Of a stretch of DNA of 64,000 nt, positions 9,036-20,515 are shown in pieces (positions within the stretch are counted from its first letter, which is position 1; every line of letters starts with the position of its first letter). The stretch is from Paulownia fortunei (lineage: Eukaryota > Streptophyta > Magnoliopsida > Lamiales > Paulowniaceae): contig CM033121.1 of assembly GCA_019321725.1 (NCBI GenBank), positions 5,766,001-5,830,000 of the forward strand, in the 5' to 3' direction. The notes beneath the pieces were generated by a model. The model had not been told where the DNA came from and ran no database searches. It worked only from the letters and a program-made list of their open reading frames with translations. The position numbers and the translations under genes were made by a program.

Positions 9036-12000
9036 ATGGGGAAGTTCTTTTGTTTCTTCTTCTGTCTTCTATCTCCTTTGTTTGCCTTCTACACCGGCGT
9101 TCTCACGGTGGCGCAACCACTCTCTACCGACTCACGTTGGATTGTCGATGAATCCGGGCAGCGTGTTAAGCTGGCGTGTGTGAACTGGCCATCACATCTT
9201 GACGTGGTGGTGGCTGAAGGGCTGAGCAAGCAGCCGGTGGATGAGATTTCTGAAGAAATCAGAAACTTGGGATTCAACTGTGTTAGGCTAACATGGCCGC
9301 TTTTCTTGTTTACTAATGATACATTAGCTTCCCTTAGTGTGAGGCAATCTTTCAAGAACCTCGGATTGTTTGAATCCATCGCAGGTTTTCAGGCAAACAA
9401 TCCCTCCATCATTGATCTTTCTCTCATCAATGCTTACCAGGTAAAACAATAATTTACATTTGTTTCTTGATAGTTTGCTGTTATGTTAGTTTATGCTTTT
9501 CTTTATTTCATTTGTTTATCTCCCTTTTTCTTTTCTTTTATGGGTTGCGTTGACTTGGGATAGAAACAAGGTTAAGATGTGAAAAGAGCAATGAAACAGA
9601 GACAGCCTTATCAGCTCATCAAAAGAATGAGTGTCAAATAGGTTCCTTGCACAAAAAGTGCAGATTTATACAAAATTTGCTTGTCATTTCAAATTCCAAA
9701 CAGTTTTCATTCCTTACAAGAAAAAGGGCTTTACTTTTCTTCACCACATTTGTTTCACCAATTGTCTTTTCAAATATTTTCCCCCTTTTTGGTAGGGTTA
9801 AAAAGTTTAGGCACCATAATTGGGAAGATTTATTCTAAATTTTGTATTCACTTTTGTTTGTTCAAGAAACCTGGTATGTAGTTTTACTCTTGAGATCACT
9901 CAACTAATCCATTCATGTAGCATCAAGAATTGTGGGGTACAAATTGATGCAAGCATTTAAAAAATTATCTTGATTCCAGACTGAGTCAACAAATAAATTT
10001 GAGCCAGATAAGAACAGCAAAGCCATTTCACATTTTGATAAATTATTTAGGTAGTGCTGATGGTGACCCATAGACAATGACAAGGACCATATAGTATTGG
10101 AGTATTAACAATGTAACACTATTCTTCCATCCCACTTTGTTCTCAAAGATAATTATTTTTCTGCTGTTTGGATAGATGCAAAGACTATCTCATATCAAAT
10201 AAATGAAACAAAAGAAAAGTCAAAAGTAATGAATGACATTAAGATTCAAGTCTAAAGAGATTAAAAAAATAATTGTCTTTTTGAAATAGACCAATCTTTT
10301 CTAGATGAACTTATAACTTAATAAACCACTAAAGGGACTAAAAGTTCAGGATCAAATATAGCCACTTTAAGGGAAGAACCCTTTAAAAAAAAATGGATTC
10401 CTTCTATAGAACAGAGAGTGTTATATATTACAAAATACATTAAACTTTTTAAAACGAGTTGGACAAGTAATATTGATACAACTAATTTATATGGTATATG
10501 TCTATATCTGATTAGAGACCATGTTTTCAGGCAGTGGTGGCTAGTCTTGCAAAGAAAAATGTGATGATCATACTTGACAACCACACAAGTAAGCCGGGTT
10601 GGTGTTGCAGCAATTTTGATGGGAATGGCTTCTTTGGAGATCAGTATTTTAACCCAGACCTGTGGATCAAGGGCCTAACCAAGGTTGCCACCACTTTCAA
10701 TGGCACCAAAAATGTAGTTGCCATGAGCTTGAGGAATGAACTCCGGGGCCCTAAACAAAATGTCAATGATTGGTACAGGTAACCTACTAGGCTATAATCC
10801 CATGCAAAGTCGTATTAAAAACACAACTTTAAGTCATGGGTAGGAACCACGAATTTAATACTCACTCCGATAGGATCCAATAGTTTGATTAACGTACAAT
10901 TTTAGATAAGAGTTAAGAAAGTGAAAGTTTTGAGTATTTTCATAATATTGATATCAAGAACTATTCTTGAGTTAGTGATGCCACATAAATACTATTTACT
11001 GGAAGAACAATATTTTACATCTTAATAAATAAAACTTCAGTTTAGGACATTCTAAATGAAACACGAGCAATAGACTTACGACAGAGCAAATTTGTTCACA
11101 TTGGAGTAGGTACATGAAGAAAGGAGCTGAAGCAGTGCATGCAGCAAATCCTAATGTTCTTGTCATTCTATCTGGGTTGAAATATGACAGAGATCTCTCT
11201 TTTCTTCTCAACAAGCCAGTGACATTGAGTTTCTCAAACAAGTTAGTATTTGAGCTGCATTGGTATGGTTTCTCAGATGGGCAGACATGGGAAACAGGCA
11301 ATCCCAACCAAGTATGTGGGCAAGTGGTGAGCGAGACAATGAGGAAGGCTGGTTTCCTGTTGGACCAAGGATACCCCTTGTTTTTGAGTGAGTTTGGAGT
11401 GGACATGAGGGGTACTAATGTCAATGACAATAGGTACTTGAATTGTTTTATGGGATGGGCAGCTGAACAAGATGTGGATTGGGCATTGTGGGCTCTTACA
11501 GGGAGTTATTACATAAGAGAAGGGGTGGTTGGACATGATGAAACTTATGGAGTTTATAACTGGAATTGGTGTGAAATCAGAAACCAAAGCATCTTGCAAA
11601 AGATATCTGCTCTACAGTATCCTTTCAGAGGTAACACCAAATTTTCCCAGATTGATCGCATTTTTTAAAAAATTATTTGTTCCAAAAGTCGTAGCATCAC
11701 ATATCTACTTAATCTCTGTGTGTAGTATTTTGTGTCAAAATGACTAATTACAACTTCTGTGCACAAAAAATGCAGGACCATGTTACTCAGAAACACGTCC
11801 ACACAAAATACTTTTCCATCCTATGACAGGCCTCTGTGTAAAGAGGATGTCATTACTAGAACCCTTGGTTTTAGGTCCATGCTCTGAGGCTGAAGCATGG
11901 AGCTATACTCCCCAGGAAACCTTAACAATAGTGGGAACATATTTCTGTCTTCAAGCAGATGAGTTAGGGCAGCCTGCAAAACTCGGTATAATTTGCAGTG

Positions 12001-12278
12001 AAGCCAGTTCAAAATGGGAAGCTATTTCAGACTCTAAGATGCATCTATCTTCAAAACTTCAAGATGGTACCAATGTTTGTTTGGACATAGACTCGGAAAA
12101 CAAAGTTGTCACAAATTATTGCAAATGCTTGGATAGAAACAGCAAGTGCGATCCAGGAAGCCAGTGGTTCAAACTTATTGATAGCACAAGATGCAGAACA
12201 GATAACAATTTCTTCCTTGAGATCAACTCAATAGTGAAACTTATTGCAAAGAATTTCCTAGATAGTTTTAGCCTATAG
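9036..12278 (+). CDS. glycoside hydrolase family 5 protein (cellulase-like) with ricin-type C-terminal domain
   Basis: Four exons: 9036-9440, 10531-10778, 11110-11630, 11776-12278, giving 558 residues; all junctions are GT-AG and the frame closes. The ATG at 9036 starts a clear signal peptide (MGKFFCFFFCLLSPLFAFYTG), so the product is secreted, probably to the cell wall. The GH5 TIM barrel spans about 40-390. Visible residues are the acid/base glutamate in LRNELRG (E205), HWYGF (H268, Y270) and the nucleophile in PLFLSEFG (E312). The C-terminal part (about 400-558) carries ricin-B-like features (NVCLDIDS, DPGSQWFKLIDSTRC), a probable sugar-binding domain. Family knowledge places such plant proteins near subfamily GH5_11; the substrate is not established, and endo-glucanase is only the usual database label. 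A TATA box is at 8988. A collapsed paralogue lies just upstream. Confidence 0.9.
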
Positions 12279-12887
12279 GATAAACAGTGAAGCATTTAGA
12301 CATGACATGGAGATTCCCAACATGACAAAAGAAAATGGTTTGACGCATGCAAATTACTAATAAAGAAGGTGCACAGCAAAGATATCTAGATGTTTACTGA
12401 TGGTATGATTCTTTGAAGTATGCAAGATTCTAATGACAAATAACTATTGCTCCAGAACAGCACTTACAGTTTCAATAGAACAACAATGTCTAACTGTTAG
12501 TTTATATTTTGAATTTCTTTTCTTTTGCCTATTATCAATACATTTATCATGGTTTACATTCTCTGCATACTGAAAATTTACCAAATTTCATAAATATGGA
12601 CGTGACTGCATGAAATGAATGGTCCTTTAAGGAAGGCAGCACCATTGTGAGTAATAATAGAGTTTCATGAATTAGCATGTCCAACATGCTCAAATGGTCA
12701 TAAGAAAAAAAAAAAGATTCAGTGTGAAATATTATAATCTCTAATAAGATGCAACATGAATACAAGTTTCAACCGAGATAGTCCTTCAAGCACAGAGCCT
12801 AGACATAAGGAAAACAGTTCATCTCATGCATAGAATGAGGAAGACCATAACTGTTTACGTGAAACAATGATGGATTTTCAATACACC
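12279..12887. other. intergenic between convergent GH5 and proteasome genes
   Basis: 3' flanks of two convergent genes. I see no open frame with family resemblance and no repeat. Confidence 0.5.
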
Positions 12888-15800
12888 TCATTCTTCCATT
12901 GCATCTCCACCTTCAATCACTTCCACCAGCTCTCTCAATGGTGTGATCTTTGTAAGCAACACCTCTACAGGCACAAAAATAAATAAATAAATAAAAAACT
13001 GTAGCAACTATATGAAATGAACTTAGATTAAAGTGCACCAAATTGCAAGAAATATGTACAATAAGTAACTTATAGTGCAAAAGAACATTGTTCTCCAAGA
13101 ATAACTAGTGAATGATGATACTAACCAGTCTTCTTGGAAAAAGAGTAACCCTTCTCACTAACGTACGTACGAGGGTTTGGCAACAGATAATTTCTCAAGT
13201 ACTCTTGCTTCCCCTGAAAGAAATCATAACAGGGTTTGTTGGAAACTATTTGCCCACAAGTACAAAATAATAATTAAGAAAAATTAGCTGGAAATTATTA
13301 AAATTTACAAAGCCAAACCTTTGTTATGACACAGATATCTACGTTGCTTCCACTTCCCAAGTCATTAAATATACCAGAACATATTGCTTCAGCCACTAAT
13401 TTTATTCCTTCATCCCTCTGCAAAAAAGCAAAAATCTCTTGTACACTGAACTCAAAGAACTCTAATTGTTAAATGCTTGGATGCTAATTGATCAACTTAC
13501 ACTCAGCCCTTCATGATATTTTGATTCAAAAATAGCCATTGCAGCAAGGGAGCCAGAACCCATGGTGGCAAATGGTAGTGTGTCAGTAGAACCATGTGGA
13601 TATATCTAGGAGTGATTTAACATGTTAGACCTCACCAAAATTAAAATAATACATAAGTTTCCCTAGGCCAAAAATAACTCACAGTATGCAAGTGAGGGCC
13701 CGTCACATCAACTCCACCAAGCACCAAGGCAGCTGATACATGGCCTTGATAGCTGATTCAGAAGTATAATCCAGGAATTTTAGAAAATAATCTTCTCATA
13801 CAAGAAATGATGATGCTACAAACACCAAGCTCAGAATAAAAGGTCACCTGAAAAGATGAGACTTTAGAAGACTAAGAGCTGTCACAACCCTGGACTCACG
13901 ACCGGTATGATAGCGATGCAGCTTCAGCTGAGAGCTAACCATGTCTAGTGAAAGCATTACAATATAAAACAAGTAAAAGGTTAGATGTCTACTAAACACA
14001 TTACAGAAAATCAGATGTGAAAGTAACAAACATAACAAGAGATGGAATTAAGTTGATAATACCCGTCACAGCTTCTGTATCGGCAGCAGTCCCAGCTCCA
14101 CAGCAATAAATATTGGGAGCCATATAATGGATCTTCTCACAGTTCTTATCAGCAACAATAGGGCCTTCAGTGGCTCGTGTGTCTGCTCCAAGAATGACAC
14201 CATCCTAAAGCATAGATATTTGTCAAGCATAACATAATTAAGCAATTGTCACCTGTTTCACTACTTATTCATAATCCAATAGCAATCAAGGATCAGCTAC
14301 AATACTTAAAAACTGTTTTTATACATCCTGAAGTGAATTAGGCTATTAAAACACTTTTATCTTAGTTTATGTACAGTCTAGATTTCATAGGCAAATTTCA
14401 GAATAAGATCACAAGGGAAAGGAAAAGGGATAGACATTAACTAATTAAGTATTGCATATAAAGAGATTATAAACCGATCTATACTACCTCATAATGCATA
14501 AAATTCAACTGTACTCAAAACACGTCATATTCTTCAGGAATAAGCATCAAAGTACCAAACAAACGTGAACTTAACTAAACTCAGCTCAATGAATTATACT
14601 GACTCAAGTCACTTTAAAGTAGAATAGCCAAGATCCATGACAATGTCAAGGATACGACATTAAGAACTCTAACATGCTCCTTGAAAAATAAGGAAAAAGA
14701 TACAATTGCGCCATTATCTCCATCTAAATTTATACAGCAACCCAATAATGCCCATTGGTCTTGTATTCAATTATCCAGATCAAAGTAACTTTCAAGCTTT
14801 TTAACAGTTAATCACCACTTTACAAATGTAAAATAACAGCAACCTAAGGGGTGCTAGCATATGACAAAGTACAGAGGACTAGTTCCTAAATCTAAAAAGT
14901 GACACTCACAGACACATCAGAAAAGCATTTGAACTAAGTAGGAAAACTAACTCTTATAAGGCATAGGTTACCCATTCAGGAATTCAGCAAGAGTAGAAGC
15001 ATGAGCTTATTTACACTGATGATATTCCAAGCAAGAAATACCATAGGCCACAACAGTAGCTGCACACCTTTCTACCCTGATTACCCGAAACAATAATTCA
15101 CAAAGGCCCTCAAGAAAATGCAAGCATTTAAAACCCAATCCCTACAAGCACTTATACATATCGACGCAATCTTCTGCAAAACAAACCTCTACAAAATAAA
15201 CTAAAGTTTAACACTTGGCCTAGAGTATCACGAAGCAGGCAGAAGAATGTGATATTGCCTTCTCAACACAACCTACACTATGTCTCATGCATAATTGGAA
15301 ATTGGTTAGTGTGGAACATGACCACTGTCCACTCATGTTCAAATTAATCTTTCAAGGTAATTAAACACCTTGTAGACTCATCTGTTAGATTGCCTCCTCG
15401 AAAAATGAATTGGAATGCATACATACATGCTACTTCAAACAAAGACAATAAATAAGGAAAAAAAAGAGCAAGCACAAGCACGCAGACTCTTAACAAATTG
15501 GCAGGAAATCCAACAACAACAGCAAGTTTTTCAAAACCTCAAACCTGAGATAAAACTAATTCAAAACTTAGAAAGCATCACTGCACAGTTCCCGGCAAGA
15601 AATCCAAAATGCGATATATATATATATAAGAATTAAGTAATATTATATTATCAAGAAAATAAAATGCCCACTGGAAAAGTCCTAACTCTGCCCCAAACTA
15701 GTAACCTGGCAAAGAATAATCCCATATGCAAAGGAACAAGAAACAAACAAATCCATCAAAAGAAGCAAAAAGCCTTATACAAAGCAAACCCAGCTACGCA

Positions 15801-16036
15801 AGCACACTAATAAATCAGTCAAATAAGTAACAACAAAAAAGAATTTCCAAAATTAAAAATTAAAAATAAAAACACGGAGACCTAAAATGCACCTGAAAAA
15901 TCAATCCCACTATAGTAGTTCCGGTTTTCAGAAAAGAAGGTTGCTTCAAACCCTTCTGCACAAGCATCTCATTCCTCTTGCAAAGATCGAAAGAAAACCC
16001 ACCCTTTGGCGGCATCGATTCTGCTATTTTCGACAT
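12888..16036 (-). CDS. PBB: 20S proteasome subunit beta type-7 (beta-2)
   Basis: Eight exons on the minus strand: 16036-15893, 14204-14063, 13944-13848, 13752-13683, 13605-13501, 13417-13319, 13213-13126, 12964-12888. Together they encode 273 residues, the usual PBB1/PBB2 length. The protein is the beta-2 catalytic subunit with trypsin-like activity in the proteasome core. The N-terminal propeptide (1-39, [20 protein letters not shown]...) is removed to expose Thr40 in KTG/TTIVGL. Asp56 (ADTRATEGP) and Lys72 (CEKIHY) complete the catalytic set. Also visible are [31 protein letters not shown] and [13 protein letters not shown]. The start is fixed by the conserved N-terminus. Intron 1 is long (14205-15892). 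Nothing is missing; it looks functional. Confidence 0.96.
14205..15892 (-). other. long first intron of the PBB gene
   Basis: 1.7-kb intron between codons 48 and 49, bounded by a GT donor (15892-15891) and an AG acceptor (14206-14205). It contains a short (AT)n run near 15616. The open frame at 15415-15636 inside it has no family resemblance. Confidence 0.8.
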
Positions 16037-17044
16037 TTCAACAAGAATTCTTCAAAACTGAATCGGTTTTCAGAGAAAACTAAAAAGTACTAATCAATAA
16101 TCTAGGGAGATTCAGAAAGAAAGTGCAGGAGTTGTTAAAAGGCTTTGTGAGCTTGGGGGAGAAGAAAAGAGAAGAAAAAGAGGGCAGTCGGGTTAATTGA
16201 TTCGGATTTGGATTTGGATTTGGATTTGGGTTTCAACCCGAATCTAAATCTACCTTTAAAATCAATTTAGTCCCTCAATTAAAACCCAATTTTATAGTCC
16301 ATGTTATAATTTGATTGCACATTAGTCCCTCAAATTAATTAATTTTAAGGACAAAATGAACAAATCAAAAAATTGCACTTTAGTCCTTGAATGATAATTT
16401 TAATGAAAATGCACAATATTACATCTATATATTACCTTCTTTTTATGGACAATATTTTAAATAATATGTTGAATAGAAATAAAATATTAATTATTTTGTT
16501 GTATATTAGAACAAATAGTATGTGCACATGTCGAAACTATGTATGATTCATAGTATTTAGCATGATTTTAAACTTTAATATGCTATAAGTTGAAAAAAAA
16601 TAAAAAATTGTAACATATAAATTTAATATGATTAATTTAAATTGTACTCAAAAAACTCATTTATTTATTATTATTAAAATTCAAACTAGGGAACAGGGAG
16701 ACATAGGGGTTGAATCATTCCTAACGAGTGATAAACTCATTTATGATCACACTGTCCTCTGCATTAGTATATTTCAACACATAATTTCCAGTTACTAAGG
16801 AAAAAGATATTATTAAATTATAATGCTTGGTTCATAAAAATAGTTGCCTATATATTATTTAAAAAGATCAACTAAGTTAATCTTAAAATTATAAATTAAT
16901 TTCAAAAAAATAATTTAGAAAGGCCATTCTTTGCAAACTATCGTTACACATAATAAGAATTTAATATGCTCAAAAATTTTATTTTTAAGTTCTCATTAAA
17001 ATTCCGTGCTAATTTAAAATTAGACATTCAATATGAGATAAAGG

Positions 17045-17083
<39 letters not shown>

Positions 17084-18164
17084 CACGAGTGCAAAATTAA
17101 TTGCAGAGGTGAATATTAAAATGAGAAAAAAAGACTGAAACAATTAATGGAAAAAAAAAGATGATATATAATTATTAATTAGCCAAAGAAAGGACTAATT
17201 ATTCGAAATTGAAGGGACTTAGAAACATGCACCATGGAAATTTGTGGTTAGACACCACAAGTAGTTCAAAAAATTACATATTGGTTTAGATTTAAGAACT
17301 ATAAAGAAACATGTTTTTTGTCCATAATAATTGTTCTTTTTGGCTATAGTATGAAGGTAATTTTTTTAATTATTTGAATAATTTATTATATTAATTCTTT
17401 CATAATTTTGACATTACTAACTATCATATTTTAATATTTCTTACGTTATTTAATATCATTCAATTGGTTCTTAAGAAAAGTTAACTAAATTATTTGTTAT
17501 TATGGTAATTACTCAGACATATTTTTTGTTATTGAACAGTAATTAATGAGAAATGTAAACAAATATAAGTTATTGACAGTAATCATACAAGTTATTGTAT
17601 ATGAAATAAGAAAAAAATATTATAGTAATTTGAGAGAGAGAGAGAGAGTAAAAAAGGAAGTAAATTTTTTGGGGTAATCTAATTTTCCAACTTAGGATTT
17701 CATGGCTTATTCCTGCTACGCTGAGGCTAGTTTTGGAATTGCACATCCTAAACAGCCATCTCTTAGATTACACATCCTACTTAGGACATAGGAGGCCTCA
17801 TGTATTTTCCAGCACAACCCCATCAGCCCATATTAAATGTGGAGAAGACAATTTTGTTTCTTTAGGACGGCAACGAATCGAATAAATTTATCAAAATTTA
17901 AAATTCCCCTTATAAAATTTTTTAAGAATTCATTAGATACGTCATGTCTTGGACCTGTCGGGTTGGATTAGACACATTAAATTTGAATTATAATTTTAAA
18001 AATAATAAAAAATATAATTTTTAAGAATAACACAATTAATTTTTTTTAAAAATATATTTTTAAAATACAATATTACTTAAATACATATATATTAAAATAA
18101 AAATAAATAAATAAATTAAATGGTTCCATCCCTAGTCCCCCCGTTGATAAATGAAGCATCTGAA
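16037..18164. other. PBB upstream region and AT-rich intergenic DNA
   Basis: The PBB 5' leader and promoter occupy the first few hundred bases. 16201-16230 is a short GGATTT-type tandem repeat. 16260-16400 contains TAGTCCCTCAA-type phrases common in plant repeat DNA. A long (AT)n microsatellite lies at about 17049-17080 and a (GA)n run at about 17632-17648. No gene is supported. Confidence 0.5.
17049..17080. repeat. (AT)n microsatellite
   Basis: Uninterrupted AT dinucleotide run of about 32 bp. Similar runs lie near 27743-27778 and 59031-59058. Confidence 0.9.
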
Positions 18165-19210
18165 GTAGACTCGATCACGAGTCGGGTCCGAACCGAACCA
18201 TGGTCAACGGGTCAGAACCCGTGACCACAGTTCGTGGGTTCGACCCGTGAGTACACGGGCCGGTTACAGTTTTATCGATTTTTTAATTTTTATTTTTTTT
18301 TTAGTTTTTAACAAAAATTGTATAATGTGTAAGATAGAGGTTTTGAATCCATAACCTGCAAGTAATTAACAGAACACTCTAACCAATTGAGTTAATGGAT
18401 CATATATTTATAATTTTGAATAAGTGCATAAATAAGTTTCATAATTTATTTTTTTTATTTTTTTGCTCTCAAATTATTTGTCTTGTTTCTGAAAATCAAT
18501 ATAATTGGTGTTGTACCCCTCTTTAAATTTAATTAATTAGTTGCAATAAATTATAAATCAAGTCCTATATTTAAACATTATATATTTCATCTTAATAATA
18601 AATAAAGTTTTGAAAATTATCTAATGATGCTATTTTACAACTATTTTAATAATAAGTAAATGATAATACTTTACAATTATTTTAATAATAAGTAAATGAT
18701 GCTACTTTATAATATCTAATGTTTATTTCTCAATTTCTCATTTACTATTATCAAATTATTGTAATGTTGCATCAATTTTATATGATAACATTAACTCCAA
18801 AAATTAAAATTTAATAAATTATGATTTATCAATATAGTATAAATGAAAAAATTAATTTTTAGAAATTTCATAAATTAATTTAGTCACTTTTGTTTTTGAC
18901 CATATGCTTAAATTTTAGCTTTTTTTTTTTTAATTTAAGTTAATTTTTTTTCATTAAGTTCAAAAATTAACAATATTTTTTACAAATTTAAGTTCAATTT
19001 TTTTTTAAAAATAAAATAAAATATAAGGATCGGAACCGGAACCGAAATGTTGGTTAACTGGAACCAGAACCATAACCGGACCGGCGGTTCCGGAACCCGA
19101 ACCGTAACCGGTCTTGACGGTTAAGATTAAGGATCAGGATTTTTTTAACCGTGGAATCGACGGTTCCAAACCGTAACGGCAGTTCTTGAACCGTGGTCAG
19201 GTCTAATTTG
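18165..19210. mobile_element. hAT-like non-autonomous element (possible)
   Basis: Both ends are rich in GGTTC/CCGAACC/ACCGG motifs (for example GTCCGAACCGAACC near 18185 and GGAACCGGAACC near 19030), while the middle is AT-rich. The right end read on the minus strand begins GACCACGGTTC and matches GACCACAGTTC near 18219, suggesting terminal inverted repeats. Plant hAT-type non-autonomous elements often have such ends. No coding sequence is present. I could not define exact ends or an 8-bp target duplication, so both the boundaries and the class are tentative. Confidence 0.4.
18331..18398 (-). other. tRNA-like sequence (tRNA-Asn-type, degenerate)
   Basis: On the minus strand the segment reads like a decayed tRNA. 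An A-box-like TTAACTCAATTGGTTAGAG is followed by an anticodon-loop-like CTGTTAA (GTT at 18370-18368, asparagine type) and a B-box-like GGATTCAAAACC. Stem pairing is poor. It lies inside the hAT-like patch. It may be a tRNA pseudogene or a tRNA-derived part of a repeat; I do not think it makes a working tRNA. Confidence 0.4.
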
Positions 19211-19429
19211 AAACCTTAGGAGACGTTTGTTCCAATTCTCAAACCTCCAATTCTATACTATACTAAAATTCGAAATAATGTTTGTTTTGAACCTTTTTTT
19301 CACAAGAAATATCCATTTTCATATCTACATTTTTCATTGAGCATAACCCTAAATACTCTCTTTCTATTTTCAAACCTTATATCGATACCTACTCTGTCAA
19401 ATGTCATTTACCATATCCCGTCCATCAAG

Positions 19430-20320
19430 TCAATAAAATAAGCCAAACCATCCCCCCCTCCCCACCCAATTGCTTAAAAAGAAAAAAAGAAAAACATGAA
19501 AATAATATAAAAAAATGAAAAACACCAAGTCAATAAACAAATCACACACAACAATGGGCACTCGGAACAACACAAACAACACAATGTGCATGAAGATCAA
19601 CATATTCTATAATTCCCTTAATAACCACCCAACAATCATAAATCCTAAATAACAGTAAAAATTTCACAAATTCATAAAAGAAGAGATGTATTTTTGTTAT
19701 AAACTTTTGAATAAAATTCTCCTTGAAAAACTGAAAAACTAACTGTTAAGAGAAGGATGATCAAAAGATTATAAACTCTACATTTAAAGCTTGAAAGTGG
19801 GACAAGTTTCATAAAATCATAATAATTCACTACACTTCGCAGTATCGACGATCACGATGGCAGGCTATGCATCAATTCAATTCAACAAGCCAAACCATCC
19901 CCACCCCTCTAATCGCTTTGAGTATTCAAAAAAAAAAATCATGAAAATAATATCAAGAAAAAAGAAAAACACCAAATCAATAAACAAATCACACAAAAAT
20001 GGGCACTTGAATAACACAAACAACACAATGTGCATGAAGATCAACATGTTCTCTAATCCCCTTAATAACCACCCCATCAATTATAAATCCTAAAAAATAG
20101 TCAAAATTTCATAAGAAAATGATGTATCTTTATAATAAATATTTGGTTAAAACTCTCTCTAAAGCTAACTGTTAACATAAGGGTGCTGAAAGGATTATAA
20201 ACTTTACATTGAAAGTCCAGCCCGTACTATCAATGTATGACAAGTCTCATGAGATTATAATAATTCATCACGCTCCGTAGTCCCGGCGCGCACGACGATA
20301 GGCTGTGTATTAGCCTTTTA
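19430..20320 (+). repeat. tandem duplication, two units of about 445 bp
   Basis: Unit 1 (about 19430-19875) and unit 2 (about 19876-20320) share AGCCAAACCATCC, a CACAATGTGCATGAAGATC box (offset about 444 bp), CCTTAATAACCACC, a CTAACTGTTAA box and an ATAATAATTCA box in the same order. Identity is partial, so the duplication is old. The open frames at 19857-20093 in this stretch are by-products of the repeat and match no family. Confidence 0.75.
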
Positions 20321-20370
20321 CGCTCCGTAATCCTGACACTCACGACGACAGGTTGTGCACTAACTCATTT
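20271..20370 (+). repeat. 50-bp direct repeat, two units
   Basis: Units start CGCTCCGTA at 20271 and 20321, each followed by an ACGACGA-AGG-TGTG pattern. A more diverged third version sits near 19838 (CTTCGCAGTATCGACGATCACGA...). Confidence 0.7.
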
Positions 20371-20515
20371 GGCTAGTTCCGGACGAACACTGCAATGTCG
20401 GCGTCACCTCCATCACTACTCGATTGCAACTCGGATACGTAGGTTAGTCCCGGATGAACGCTGCATTACCGACATTACCTCCGCCACTGCTTAATTGCAA
20501 CTTAGGCAAATGGTG
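20371..20515 (+). repeat. 71-bp direct repeat, two units
   Basis: GGCTAGTTCCGGACGAACACTGC at 20371 recurs as GGTTAGTCCCGGATGAACGCTGC at 20442. Both continue through ACCTCC(A/G)...ACT...ATTGCAACT. It is GC-richer than its surroundings. Confidence 0.75.
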
